Notes under the pieces: generated by a model
Told to the model about the DNA's origin: nothing
What the model saw: only the letters and a program-made list of their open reading frames with translations
Databases searched by the model: none
Shown here: positions 1-7,781 of the stretch, one piece after another
Numbering within the stretch: the first letter of the stretch is position 1
Layout of the letters: each line of letters begins with the position of its first letter
Source: Desulfitobacterium_A nosdiversum
Lineage (GTDB): Bacteria > Bacillota > Desulfitobacteriia > Desulfitobacteriales > Desulfitobacteriaceae
DNA length: 64,000 nucleotides
Assembly: GCF_049860565.1 (NCBI RefSeq)
Contig: NZ_CP172056.1
Span: forward strand, 62,001 to 126,000
Direction of reading: 5' to 3'
Program-made: the position numbers and the translations under genes

Positions 1-531
1 ATCCAAAACTTCTTGGATCATCTCTGGATCCAAAGCGGATGTAGGCTCGTCAAAAAGCATAATTTTAGGGCGCATGTTTAATGCCCTTGCAATGGCAACA
101 CGCTGTTGTTGTCCTCCTGAAAGCTGAGCTGGGTAGGCATCGGCCTTCTGTTTTAAACCTACACGTTCCAGAAAAGCCATTCCTGATTTATCTGCCTCTT
201 CTTTAGGAACTTTCTTTATTAAAATTGGGGCAAGCGTTAAGTTTTCTAGAACTGTCTTGTGGGGATAGAGATTAAATTGCTGAAAAACCATCGCAACGGA
301 TTCTCGGACTTTTGTGATCGGAGCCTTATGCGCAGTGATATCTATCCCATCAACGGTTACCTTACCTGAACTTGGCTTTTCTAAAAGGTTCATGCAGCGG
401 ATTAAAGTACTCTTACCTGAGCCACTGGGGCCGATTACAACTAATTTTTCGCCTGATTCGACCTTAAGATCGATCCCTTTTAGAACATGTAATGACCCAA
501 AATACTTGTGTAACCCTTCGAGTTGAATCAC
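1..531 (-). CDS. Polar amino acid ABC transporter ATP-binding protein (3' end off window)
   Basis: This is the ATPase of a polar amino acid importer of the GlnQ/HisP family; it drives uptake from the cytoplasmic face of the membrane. The visible 177 residues contain Walker A (GPSGSGKST), the Q-loop, the ABC signature LSGGQQQRVAIARAL and Walker B with the D-loop (MLFDEPTSALDPE). The family is about 240 residues, so roughly 60 C-terminal residues lie beyond position 1. I chose the GTG at 531 because AGGAGG sits 9 bases upstream; an in-frame ATG at 567 lacks such a site. A P-II gene lies upstream on the same strand, which fits a nitrogen-related role. The exact substrate cannot be told from the ATPase alone. 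Confidence 0.9.
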   Translation of the reverse strand, partial: MIQLEGLHKYFGSLHVLKGIDLKVESGEKLVVIGPSGSGKSTLIRCMNLLEKPSSGKVTVDGIDITAHKAPITKVRESVAMVFQQFNLYPHKTVLENLTLAPILIKKVPKEEADKSGMAFLERVGLKQKADAYPAQLSGGQQQRVAIARALNMRPKIMLFDEPTSALDPEMIQEVLD

Positions 532-642
532 TTTGCTTGTCCTCCTGCTTTGTGTCTTAATCTCCATCTTTTCGCTGATTTTTTCGTGTTCTAATATTTC
601 AAATAATATCACGTATTCTATAACACGACAAGCCTATTAATG

Positions 643-670
643 CATGTATCATGTATCATGTATCATGTAT
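643..670. repeat. Four tandem copies of the heptamer CATGTAT
   Basis: Four perfect head-to-tail copies of CATGTAT run up to the first base of the stop codon of the P-II gene. The array is short enough to vary by slippage. I see no coding or terminator role. Confidence 0.9.
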
Positions 671-1008
671 TACAGAGCTTCCTGTCCGCTCTCACCAGTC
701 CGAATTCTTATGGCATCTTCAATATCCGTTATGAAAATTTTGCCGTCTCCTACTTCCCCGGTTCGGGCTGCATCGGAAAGAGTCTTAACAACATCTTCTA
801 CAGACTCATCCGGTACGACAGCTTCGATATTAACTTTGGGAAGTAAAAAGACTTGATACTCTACTCCCCGATAAACCTCGGTATGGCCTTTTTGATTTCC
901 GCAGCCAATGACCTGACTTACCGTAATTCCTTTAACCCCCAGCTGGTCCAGCGTGGTGATGACTGAGTCAAGTTTCCCCGGTCGAATAATGGCTTCAATC
1001 TTTTTCAT
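670..1008 (-). CDS. P-II family nitrogen regulatory protein
   Basis: A GlnB/GlnK-type trimeric signal protein that senses 2-oxoglutarate and ATP/ADP and controls nitrogen enzymes, transporters or regulators by direct contact in the cytoplasm. The start MKKIEAIIRPGKLD, the T-loop with Tyr51 in GHTEVYRGVEY, and the C-terminal signature TGEVGDGKIFI are all present, and the length of 112 residues is the family norm. An ATG two codons earlier (1014) is only 4 bases from GGAGG, while the ATG at 1008 is 10 bases from it and gives the canonical N terminus. It lies 18 bp downstream of a HutP-like gene and upstream of an amino acid ABC transporter gene, so nitrogen or amino acid control is likely. Whether the tyrosine is modified in this organism is unknown. 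Confidence 0.93.
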   Translation of the reverse strand: MKKIEAIIRPGKLDSVITTLDQLGVKGITVSQVIGCGNQKGHTEVYRGVEYQVFLLPKVNIEAVVPDESVEDVVKTLSDAARTGEVGDGKIFITDIEDAIRIRTGESGQEAL

Positions 1009-1032
1009 GATCATTATTCCTCCTTCCCCAAT

Positions 1033-1473
1033 TTATAAATGCATAAATCCTAAACCAACTCTGCAATGTTCAGAAAGTACGTTGACAGAAGTACGTCCAA
1101 ACATAGCTATAGCGATCCAATCTCCATCGGTCACCATTGCGATCTTTAGTGCAAAACTGGCATTGCTGTTTGTATGAACAAAGATGCTATTGCTGGCTTC
1201 AAGAGTTGCATGAACCACCGCATGAATCTCTTTGGGATCCTTTTGGATAACCCCCGTATTGAGAGCTGCGGCAATTACTGAATGCGTAAGTTTTCCTGTT
1301 GGATGGAGTGTTGCTACCGTTCCCCCAATTTCAGTCACAGCACAATTTAGATTTTGAGACATCAGCGCCTGCTTCAACTCATTTTCTTTTTCCCGCGTTT
1401 CGGTTAAAACGAGGAAGAGTGCCTCACGTTCCAATGAAGGCTTAGCACTACTGTTATTATTTCGCTCTTGCAT
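1033..1473 (-). CDS. hutP: HutP-like RNA-binding antiterminator family protein
   Basis: Related to Bacillus HutP, which binds histidine and Mg2+ and then mRNA to prevent termination in the histidine utilisation operon. The conserved parts are visible: GVIQKDPKEIHAVVHATLEA with the two metal-binding histidines, DWIAIAMFGRTSVN, and a C-terminal GLGFMHL with the third histidine. At 146 residues it is about the size of the family. Start ATG at 1473 follows AAGGAGG by 6 bases. No hut genes are nearby; instead it forms a short operon with a P-II gene, so the ligand and target may differ from Bacillus. A hairpin with a T-rich tail sits in its own leader (1499-1536), which suggests autoregulation by antitermination. 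That last point is inference. Confidence 0.75.
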   Translation of the reverse strand: MQERNNNSSAKPSLEREALFLVLTETREKENELKQALMSQNLNCAVTEIGGTVATLHPTGKLTHSVIAAALNTGVIQKDPKEIHAVVHATLEASNSIFVHTNSNASFALKIAMVTDGDWIAIAMFGRTSVNVLSEHCRVGLGFMHL

Positions 1474-1498
1474 ATAAGCCCTCCTTAAAACACAAAAT

Positions 1499-1536
1499 GC
1501 CGTACAATCCTCTGGTAAACCAGATCATTGTACGGC
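1499..1536 (-). promoter_or_regulatory. Hairpin in the hutP leader (attenuator or upstream terminator)
   Basis: Stem GCCGTACAAT/ATTGTACGGC (10 bp), a 2x2 internal loop, then TCTGG/CCAGA with a 4-base loop. Read on the minus strand the stem is followed by ATTTTGTGTTTT and then directly by the ribosome binding site of the HutP-like gene. It may terminate the chemoreceptor transcript or attenuate hutP; the position next to a HutP family gene favours attenuation. Confidence 0.6.
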
Positions 1537-1632
1537 GCCATTGCCTTTGATAACCCATTTTACTATATTTTTTATAAAAGTTCTAGTCGTTTCAGGAAAG
1601 AACTATGTATACAATCTTTTCCTGCCGCTGAA

Positions 1633-2640
1633 TTAAAGCGTCTCGCGGATGATTGCCGACCAGTTCTTCCCTCTGTATGCATTATAACCTCGTGTATGAG
1701 CATAGCCATAAATAGTAGAATTTCCGTAATTGTCCACTTCCAAATAATCACCGTAGGTCTCACCATTAATTGCCCGTCGAGCCGCTTCTAAATGCTTCAT
1801 GTTCTGAGTTAATATTCCCTTTCGATCCCGGCTAGCAATGACATACCCTTCTTTATTGATGATCCAGATGTCCCCGTTTTTTCCGATTCGTGCGGAATCG
1901 ATAATGTCATAAATGAAATTCCAATTAAAACGTGTTGAAAAATATCCTAATATCTCTCCCTCATCACTGTGGATCGGGCATGTATAGGCCACTGTATGGA
2001 GATTATCGACCGAGGATAAATATAAGTCACTAACCGAAATAGCATTTGCCTTTTTAGCTTCTATAAACCAAGCCCGATCGTCCATATTTTTTCCAATGAG
2101 TTCACTATGAACTCCTGCTCCAACAATAGTGCCTTCATAATCGAGTACAAACAGATCGCTATAGACTTCATAGATATCTACGAGTTTTTTTAAGAGTGTG
2201 TTAACGGCTGTGACACGATTGGGATCTGTGGATTTGAAACAATTCTTTACTTTATCAAAAGTTGCCCAAGCTTGAGCATCGCAGTTGCGTTCAAAGAGAT
2301 TGCGGTCAATTTTATCGATAGTATCATAAGCAACGTCTGCGGTACGTACGGCCATAACTTTGTTGGCAGTAGTCTGAATGTTTTCCACAATCTGAGTGCT
2401 TTCTTTTGTAGAAGCTAAACTCCGGGTCGCAAGTTTTTTAATTTCATCAGCAACAACACCGAAGCCCCGCCCTGCATCACCTGCCCTTGCGGCTTCAATA
2501 GCTGAATTGAGGGATAATAGGTTAGTATGTTTAGCGATTTCCTGAATAGAGTGAATCACGTTCCCCATCTTTTGATTTGCATCCTTGAGCTCGGCTAATA
2601 AAACTGATGCATCGAGTTTAACTTGAGTCTGATCCGCCAT
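1633..2640 (-). CDS. Soluble chemoreceptor with N-terminal MCP signalling tip and C-terminal Cache sensor
   Basis: Predicted to report a small ligand to the CheA/CheW array. Residues about 39-70 are the classic receptor hairpin tip (NLLSLNSAIEAARAGDAGRG then VVADEIKKLA). Residues about 150-335 resemble a double Cache/PAS-like sensor domain, with DDRAWFIEAKK and a GDIWIINKEGYVIAS second subdomain. There is no membrane segment or signal peptide, so both parts are probably cytoplasmic, which is odd because Cache domains are usually extracellular and precede the signalling domain. The start ATG at 2640 has AAGGGGG just upstream; an earlier in-frame ATG at 2688 does not. The signalling hairpin is short, so methylation helices are minimal. 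The ligand is unknown. An overlapping promoter and palindromic operator lie upstream. Confidence 0.85.
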   Translation of the reverse strand: MADQTQVKLDASVLLAELKDANQKMGNVIHSIQEIAKHTNLLSLNSAIEAARAGDAGRGFGVVADEIKKLATRSLASTKESTQIVENIQTTANKVMAVRTADVAYDTIDKIDRNLFERNCDAQAWATFDKVKNCFKSTDPNRVTAVNTLLKKLVDIYEVYSDLFVLDYEGTIVGAGVHSELIGKNMDDRAWFIEAKKANAISVSDLYLSSVDNLHTVAYTCPIHSDEGEILGYFSTRFNWNFIYDIIDSARIGKNGDIWIINKEGYVIASRDRKGILTQNMKHLEAARRAINGETYGDYLEVDNYGNSTIYGYAHTRGYNAYRGKNWSAIIRETL

Positions 2641-2735
2641 TATGATATCCCCCTTAAAATGCTTCATAAAGATAAAAAGATGCCCCAAGAGAATTCAATT
2701 CTCCTGAAGCACCTTTGCTTCCATTTCACTATCCT

Positions 2736-2757
2736 TTGTACACAGATCTGTGTACAA
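2736..2757. promoter_or_regulatory. 22-bp perfect palindrome, probable operator
   Basis: Perfect palindrome with half site TTGTACACAGA, located about 22-43 bases downstream of the inferred chemoreceptor transcription start. A second similar half site (TTGTGTACAA on the minus strand) covers the -35 box. The repressor is not identifiable here. Confidence 0.7.
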
Positions 2758-2785
2758 TAAACTATGTGAAATAAATCCTGAAATA

Positions 2786-2814
2786 ATTATACCGTTCTCT
2801 ATTTTTGTACACAA
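2786..2814 (-). promoter_or_regulatory. Promoter of the chemoreceptor gene
   Basis: Minus-strand -35 TTGTGT (2814-2809), 17-bp spacer, -10 TATAAT (2791-2786). The -35 is embedded in TTGTGTACAA, a close relative of the downstream palindrome, so repressor binding would block RNA polymerase. Confidence 0.6.
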
Positions 2815-2865
2815 GTCAATTATGAATTGGATATTGTATACTTATTTAAAATCATTTGAACGTTA

Positions 2866-4376
2866 CTCAACTTTCGCACCGCGAAATCATGCTGTAACCC
2901 AGGCCATAACTGGGTTGGAACAAAATAATATTGTACATTGACAGAAAAACACCTTTCGAATTGGTAAAATGGAAGTGACCAAACCACCATCAATCCAAAA
3001 CAGAAAGGTGCGTACTTCAATGTTACAACACAACTCTCTGCCTGAACAGCATCAAAATCAACTTTCTTTCGTTTTTTCTACTCTCAAGATTGGTCAAATT
3101 TTGCGAAAAGCTGGAATCCGCAAGACTTATGGGATTTCGAGCCTTGCTGTATTCCAGATCATCTTTCAGTTAGTCTTCCAAGGTCGAAATCTCTTTCGAC
3201 TGCTAGAAAGTAATCGGGGTGAGTCCCTTCCAGGTAAAGATGTTATCTATCGATTTCTCAATGAATCCAGCTATAACTGGAGGCGTTTCTATCAACTCTT
3301 GAGCCTCAAGGTTGTTGCGCGGTTTGAAAGCCTCACCTCCTCACATCGTATCCGCGTTTTTATCGTCGACGATTCTGTCATGTGCCGAGAACGCAGCAGA
3401 AAGGTTGAACTTTTAGCCCGTATTTATGATCATGTCTCAGGCCGCTTTATTCGCGGATATAACATGTTAACGCTGGGCTGGTCCGATGGCTATAGCTTTG
3501 CGCCCCTCGATTTTACCTTGATGAGTTCAGCCAAGGCCAAAAACCGTCTTTGTGAAATGCGGGAAGACTTGGACAAACGCACGACAGGCTACAAACGACG
3601 TGTGGAATCCATGAGCCACAAACCGGACGCTGTCGTACAAATGCTTGAACGCTCTCTAAAGGCTGGCTTCTCAGCGGATTACGTCCTCATGGATAGTTGG
3701 TTTACTCATGCACCACTGCTTCAAATGCTCATGGATAAGGGACTTCACGTCATTGGAATGGTCAAGGAACTCAAACAACGTTATATTCTTGAGGAACAGT
3801 CCTTAAGTTTGCGTGAGCTGTATGCCAAAGTCCCTAAAAACGCGAAAGCAGAAATTCTAGGTTCAGTTCGCGTTCAAACGCCTAATGGTTTACCCCTTAA
3901 AATTGTCTTCGTCCAGAATCGCAATAATCGGAGAGAATGGTTGGCTATTCTAACAACAGATCTGGCTTTAGATAATGCTGAAATCGTGAGGATTTACGGT
4001 ATGCGTTGGAGTATTGAGACCTTTTTCAAAATGGCTAAGTCTCACTTGAAATTGGGCACTGAATTCCAAGGACGGTCCTTCGACATGATGATCAGCCATA
4101 CAACCATTGTCTTTTCCCGTTATCTCATCCTAGAATGGGAACGACGAGAGAACAATGATGAACGCTCCCTTGGAGGATTATTCTATCTTTTCGCCGATGA
4201 AGTCATAGACTTAAACTTAAAAACGGCATTACGTCAGTTAATGGCCTTTGTTCTCGACCTTTTAACCAATAAATCAGAGAGCAAAGAATCTTTACTTAGT
4301 CAATTACAGAAATGGATGAGCGAATTGCCCAGTTATATCAAGGCTTTATTCGCACAACCGGGGTGCGAAAGTTGAG
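2866..4376 (+). mobile_element. IS4-family insertion sequence, copy 1 (intact)
   Basis: 1511 bp with 15-bp perfect terminal inverted repeats CTCAACTTTCGCACC. It encodes one uninterrupted transposase. It differs from copy 2 by one silent substitution and the site of the copy 2 frameshift, so the two arose very recently. Confidence 0.92.
3020..4375 (+). CDS. IS4-family DDE transposase
   Basis: Catalyses cut-and-paste transposition of the surrounding element. The DDE residues are recognisable: first Asp in VFIVDDSVMCRER, second Asp in YVLMDSWFTHAP, and the Y-R-E-K signature in YGMRWSIETFFKMAK. I place the start at the ATG at 3020 because AAAGGTG lies about 10 bases upstream; a longer reading begins at 2969 but lacks a good site and would give 468 residues instead of 451. 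The stop codon overlaps the right terminal inverted repeat. This copy is uninterrupted and could supply transposase for copy 2 and for the whole island. Confidence 0.92.
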   Translation: MLQHNSLPEQHQNQLSFVFSTLKIGQILRKAGIRKTYGISSLAVFQIIFQLVFQGRNLFRLLESNRGESLPGKDVIYRFLNESSYNWRRFYQLLSLKVVARFESLTSSHRIRVFIVDDSVMCRERSRKVELLARIYDHVSGRFIRGYNMLTLGWSDGYSFAPLDFTLMSSAKAKNRLCEMREDLDKRTTGYKRRVESMSHKPDAVVQMLERSLKAGFSADYVLMDSWFTHAPLLQMLMDKGLHVIGMVKELKQRYILEEQSLSLRELYAKVPKNAKAEILGSVRVQTPNGLPLKIVFVQNRNNRREWLAILTTDLALDNAEIVRIYGMRWSIETFFKMAKSHLKLGTEFQGRSFDMMISHTTIVFSRYLILEWERRENNDERSLGGLFYLFADEVIDLNLKTALRQLMAFVLDLLTNKSESKESLLSQLQKWMSELPSYIKALFAQPGCES

Positions 4377-4580
4377 TTAGATAACATAAACGGATGCAAA
4401 TATTTTATAATGCCCGTGTAAAAAACCTCTGTTTTGTCTTCATGGTATGGACATTTAGAAAACAAAAGCTATAAGTTAACAAATTTTTGCCCAACAACAA
4501 GTAATTTACCTTTAGTACAGTCGACGTAAGCTGGATTACCGATGCGTCAACACATTATCATTATTTTTACATAATAGCTG

Positions 4581-4614
4581 AAATCCCTTGTAGGATTAAG
4601 CCTACAAGGGATTT
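4581..4614. terminator. 14-bp perfect stem-loop, likely terminator
   Basis: AAATCCCTTGTAGG and its perfect complement with a 6-base loop, downstream of the broken recombinase gene. The tail after the stem is only weakly T-rich on either strand. The rest of 4377-4696 holds no gene I can support. Confidence 0.5.
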
Positions 4615-4696
4615 AGAAGTACCATTGAATGTAAAATCAATACGTAACGCCCTTTAAATCAGCTACCTCGGATATCATCATTCGAGGTTTTTAACT

Positions 4697-4790
4697 TGTG
4701 AATAATCCGGGTGCAAATTACCACCCTGTCCGGAATGGTTGGAACCAACCATCCATCCGGACAGGTGGAACTCTCAACCGTAATATTCAC
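4697..4790. repeat. Small repeat element, copy A (94 bp)
   Basis: Starts TGTGAATAATCCGGGTG and ends ACCGTAATATTCAC, giving imperfect terminal inverted repeats of the form GTGAATANTNCGG. An internal hairpin at 4727-4763 pairs TGTCCGGA and ATGGTTGG arms. Copy B at 10929-11175 shares both ends (about 36 and 20 bp) but has a different, longer middle. It interrupts the recombinase reading frame. It is probably a non-autonomous derivative of an insertion sequence; the parent is not in the window. Confidence 0.6.
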
Positions 4791-5281
4791 TTGCAATGAA
4801 ATCATTCCAGTCGATGGTTTAACCTCGATTGTAATATCCTCCAAATCGAGTGCAGCCATCTCACTTAAACGAAGGCCGTATTTAAAAACATCGTAATTAG
4901 GGCGTTCGCCTTACGATCTCCGGCACGTTCCACAGCCCTCATTAAGGCGTGCTTCTCCTTTTTATCAAGAGCCTGCGGCGATCCTTTTACCGTTTTTACT
5001 CGGGGTGGAGCCTTCACGACTTTATCATTAAAAGTGAGCCAGGATTCGATGGCATTCAGTGTTAGATTCACCGTCTGAGCCTTTCGTTTTTGTACGTTTT
5101 GGAGGAAACTCTTGTATTCCCGCAGATCCGTTGGAGTGACATTATCAGGTGCAAAGGGGTACTCATTTGTTTCCTCAAACCAAGACTGAAAGAGATTAAG
5201 TCGTTGTCTATAAGCACGGAGGGTATTCGGGCTTTTGCCTTCTTCTTCGAGTTTGTAGAGCCATGATGATATGTGATCCAT
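4791..5281 (-). pseudogene. Tyrosine recombinase (phage integrase family), frameshifted and truncated
   Basis: The N-terminal core-binding domain is intact (ISSWLYKLEEEGKSPNTLRA, then RQRLNLFQSWF). The catalytic domain begins (ALITMFLNT) and should continue as GLRLSEMAALDLEDITI. One G is missing near 4881 (ACGGCC where ACGGGCC is expected), so the frame ends in AFV and the rest is found in the next frame. At 4790 the sequence runs into repeat copy A and the catalytic R-H-R-Y residues beyond the first Arg are lost. The start ATG at 5281 follows GGAGG by 5 bases. It probably once mobilised or maintained this small module. It is inactive as seen. Confidence 0.8.
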
Positions 5282-5293
5282 AATAACCTCCGA

Positions 5294-5992
5294 TCATGCC
5301 AATTGCTCCATGATAGCTTCTAGCCATGCAACCTTTCGTTCGTGTAATAAAGGACTGGCGTGTATATATAATGCGTTGGAATCATGGTATGGAATGCCGA
5401 CTCGTTTTTCTGTCGGAATATAAGGTAATGCTTGGTTCGCTAACTCAAGTAAAAAATTATCTGTTCCCCATGCCAAGATATAGGAGCCGTTATCTTTGAT
5501 ATTAAGCATTTCATTACGTTCTATCGATCGTTCATCTGAAAAGATACTGTGAACAATGGTTGGCAGCTCTCTTAGCATAGTCTTAAAGACCGGACTTTTG
5601 GGGCATCGAATATCGGATAAGTTAAGAATTCGTATGTAATCCCATCCTTTATAATTGGCAACCATCATCTGCATAAATTGTGTGGTGTCTGGTTGCGTTA
5701 CTACCCAATGCCTCAATACTTCATTTTTGGATAAGACGTCTTTTAATTTAACCTGAACAGGAATATCACTTGATTTTTTAGGTCTAGAAGAACCTGAATT
5801 CATCATGATAGCAATAGCATCAGGCAGCTCATTAGTTGGTCGGTTTAATCCGTATTTATCTCGTCTTACAATCTCAAGGGCATTTCGACACTCAATAGAC
5901 TGACCGTTTCCTAAGTTTAAAGTATAAAAGCTTCCGTATACTTCAAACTCCTTCTTAAGTTCCTTGGCATAAATAAAAGGATACTTTGACAT
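5294..5992 (-). CDS. Conserved hypothetical protein, DUF1643-like
   Basis: 232 residues with a C-terminal half resembling DUF1643 proteins: YIRILNLSDIRCPKSP, then ILAWGTDNFLLELANQAL, matching the family pattern of an N-L-F/S-D-I strand followed by AWG. The molecular function of that family is not established. The ATG at 5992 lies 9 bases after GAAGGAGA and 2 bp after the upstream stop, so the gene is translationally linked to its neighbour. It is followed 12 bp later by the broken recombinase. The three genes look like one small mobile module. Family assignment is tentative. Confidence 0.5.
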   Translation of the reverse strand: MSKYPFIYAKELKKEFEVYGSFYTLNLGNGQSIECRNALEIVRRDKYGLNRPTNELPDAIAIMMNSGSSRPKKSSDIPVQVKLKDVLSKNEVLRHWVVTQPDTTQFMQMMVANYKGWDYIRILNLSDIRCPKSPVFKTMLRELPTIVHSIFSDERSIERNEMLNIKDNGSYILAWGTDNFLLELANQALPYIPTEKRVGIPYHDSNALYIHASPLLHERKVAWLEAIMEQLA

Positions 5993-5994
5993 TT

Positions 5995-6459
5995 TCAATC
6001 TCTCCTTCTCAATCCTTCATATCCTTCCTGTACATATGTAATTTCCCATGATCGACTCACCAAATTAAACCATGCCATAGGTGTGCCCTTTTCTAATTTC
6101 AACTCGATAACTCGTGGGGACCAGTACGGAGATTCAAAAATCCACTGAATATGAAACCCAATCTTAGGTCTTGTACTTTTCGCGTAGCCTCGAAAGCCAT
6201 TGATACAAATATAGACTCGTTTAAGCGAATCACAGAATAAGCCAAAGTTATCAAGAGGAATATCACAACTCATTATATTGACCGTCCAGTCAACAGCAAA
6301 CTTTTTTAAGGCTAACCCAATTCCCATTTCCAGAGAAAGCAGATCAAACAATGGAATAATTTCCGATTCTGAAATATCATCAAAAGATATGTACTCATCC
6401 TCTTTTTTTAATGGTACAACCGTTCCAGTACACTTTTTAAGTCTGCTTATTTCCTCCAT
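5995..6459 (-). CDS. Hypothetical protein
   Basis: 154 residues, soluble, no recognised motif. Sequence features are a tryptophan-rich C-terminal half (IQWIFESPYWSPRVIELKLE and FNLVSRSWEITYVQ), suggestive of a small beta-rich fold, and a basic tail RRRD. The stop is 2 bp before the start of the DUF1643-like gene, so the two are likely co-transcribed. The start at 6459 has AAAGAGG immediately before the ATG with almost no spacer, which leaves the exact start uncertain. I do not recognise a function. Confidence 0.55.
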   Translation of the reverse strand: MEEISRLKKCTGTVVPLKKEDEYISFDDISESEIIPLFDLLSLEMGIGLALKKFAVDWTVNIMSCDIPLDNFGLFCDSLKRVYICINGFRGYAKSTRPKIGFHIQWIFESPYWSPRVIELKLEKGTPMAWFNLVSRSWEITYVQEGYEGLRRRD

Positions 6460-6543
6460 CCTCTTTTTAGGTTTTTGTATGTGCGACTTAGGGCAATTTA
6501 CTTATGAATGGCTTAAAAAATTATCTTATGAGTTTTTTGGGCT

Positions 6544-6684
6544 TTAAACCCCTATTTCTATATACCTTCCGAGTGATAAGCCAATTCCTGCCGGATCGCC
6601 ACATCCCTCTGTAAATTTGCCTTCGCGGGCATAATGCTTGATTTTGTTCTCCGCTGCTTCGGGACAGGTAAGCACATCCTTCAT
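6544..6684 (-). CDS. Possible short peptide or gene relic (46 aa)
   Basis: Encodes MKDVLTCPEAAENKIKHYAR, then EGKFTEGCGDPAGIG and a short tail. The first 25 residues faintly resemble the start of small helix-turn-helix excisionase-like proteins (x-T-x-x-E-A-A-E). There is no ribosome binding site, so this is probably a relic of a longer gene in the island. Confidence 0.25.
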   Translation of the reverse strand: MKDVLTCPEAAENKIKHYAREGKFTEGCGDPAGIGLSLGRYIEIGV

Positions 6685-6816
6685 TTTAAAATTAAAAGGG
6701 TAGCTGAAAGCCAGAATTAAAATTATTTGAAAGAAGCTTTTAAAAAGTTCTCTTCTTCACTATTTACTTTTTTGCATTGCTGTAGTAAAATAATGTTAAA
6801 AAAGGGAGGGATTACT

Positions 6817-7533
6817 ATGAAGAAGAAAAGCTTATTACTTGTCTTAACTGTCGTAATCATGTTATGTCTTGGTAATGTGCAAGCTTTCGGTGCTGAAGAA
6901 GTTACAAAATCTGAATTGATTGGAGTGGAAGAATATTCCCAAACAATGACGCAGCTGTATGAAAAATACGGCTGGAAACTTGAAATAGTAGATGCGAGTA
7001 ACTATAAACCAGTGACAAGAGATGCCTTTAAATCAATTCTTAGTGAAACTAAAAAAGATTTAATCAAAGCTACGATTAGGTACAATGAAAATGTTGATAA
7101 ATTATTAAAATTAAAAGAACAAAATAAAATAAATATTGATGAAAGTAATATTCCAAATAAAATATCTATTCAAGCTGAAAGTATTACTCCTTTATCAATG
7201 CAAATATCCAAACCTCTTAGCGGTCAAGCAAATTTTTCGAACACTTCATCATTTATTGGTAATGTACTTATACACTATAGTACAATGTCAGTTTATGACG
7301 GGGGTAATGGTGAATTTATAAGTGTTGACAGTCCAGGCAGTTGGTATTACACAGATGCTATTAATTTAGATAATATAGCATACGATACTAAAGGATGGGT
7401 TATTTCTGGTAATAGACTACTTGTTTATGCTAATGCAAGTGGTACAATAACTTTTGCCTTTACGGATCCAAAAACAGGTATTGTCATTAAAACACAACAG
7501 CCATTTCAAATTGTTGAATCATTTACCTCCTAA
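6817..7533 (+). CDS. Secreted protein of unknown function
   Basis: 238 residues starting at the ATG preceded by GGGAGGG 6 bases upstream. The N terminus is a clear Sec signal peptide (MKKKSLLLVLTVVIMLCLG, cleavage after AFG-A). The mature part has an acidic helical region (about 30-110, with repeated Lys/Glu) and a C-terminal segment rich in Ser, Gly and aromatic residues that looks beta-stranded. No catalytic motif is evident. A longer reading from 6727 lacks a binding site. AT-rich codon use differs from the transposase genes around it. A strong two-way terminator follows. Confidence 0.7.
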   Translation: MKKKSLLLVLTVVIMLCLGNVQAFGAEEVTKSELIGVEEYSQTMTQLYEKYGWKLEIVDASNYKPVTRDAFKSILSETKKDLIKATIRYNENVDKLLKLKEQNKINIDESNIPNKISIQAESITPLSMQISKPLSGQANFSNTSSFIGNVLIHYSTMSVYDGGNGEFISVDSPGSWYYTDAINLDNIAYDTKGWVISGNRLLVYANASGTITFAFTDPKTGIVIKTQQPFQIVESFTS

Positions 7534-7572
7534 AAGCCAAAGAAGTTATCTCAATGGGTAAATAATAGATAA

Positions 7573-7612
7573 GCCTCAAAAAAAGAAGCCAAAAGGCTTC
7601 TTTTTTTGAGGC
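7573..7612. terminator. Bidirectional intrinsic terminator
   Basis: 18-bp perfect stem beginning GCCTC, then seven A, then GAAGCC, with an AAAA loop and a run of seven T in the descending arm. It closes the secreted-protein gene and works in both directions. Confidence 0.85.
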
Positions 7613-7781
7613 TATTCAGGTTATAAGGTGAAATAAAAAAGGCAAGTTCAAAAAGAGAATTATATAAAGGGCTGACTGCTATGTCTGATGATAATTGCGT
7701 AATTGTCAAAAACTCTGCACATAGAAATACACGGTTGGAACTGAGATAATTGCCTCAAGACTATTGAAGGAGGAATTATCT

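Noticed and set aside
643..670. CATGTAT array as a CRISPR or iteron
   Set aside because: Units are 7 bp with no spacers and there is no cas or replication gene nearby.
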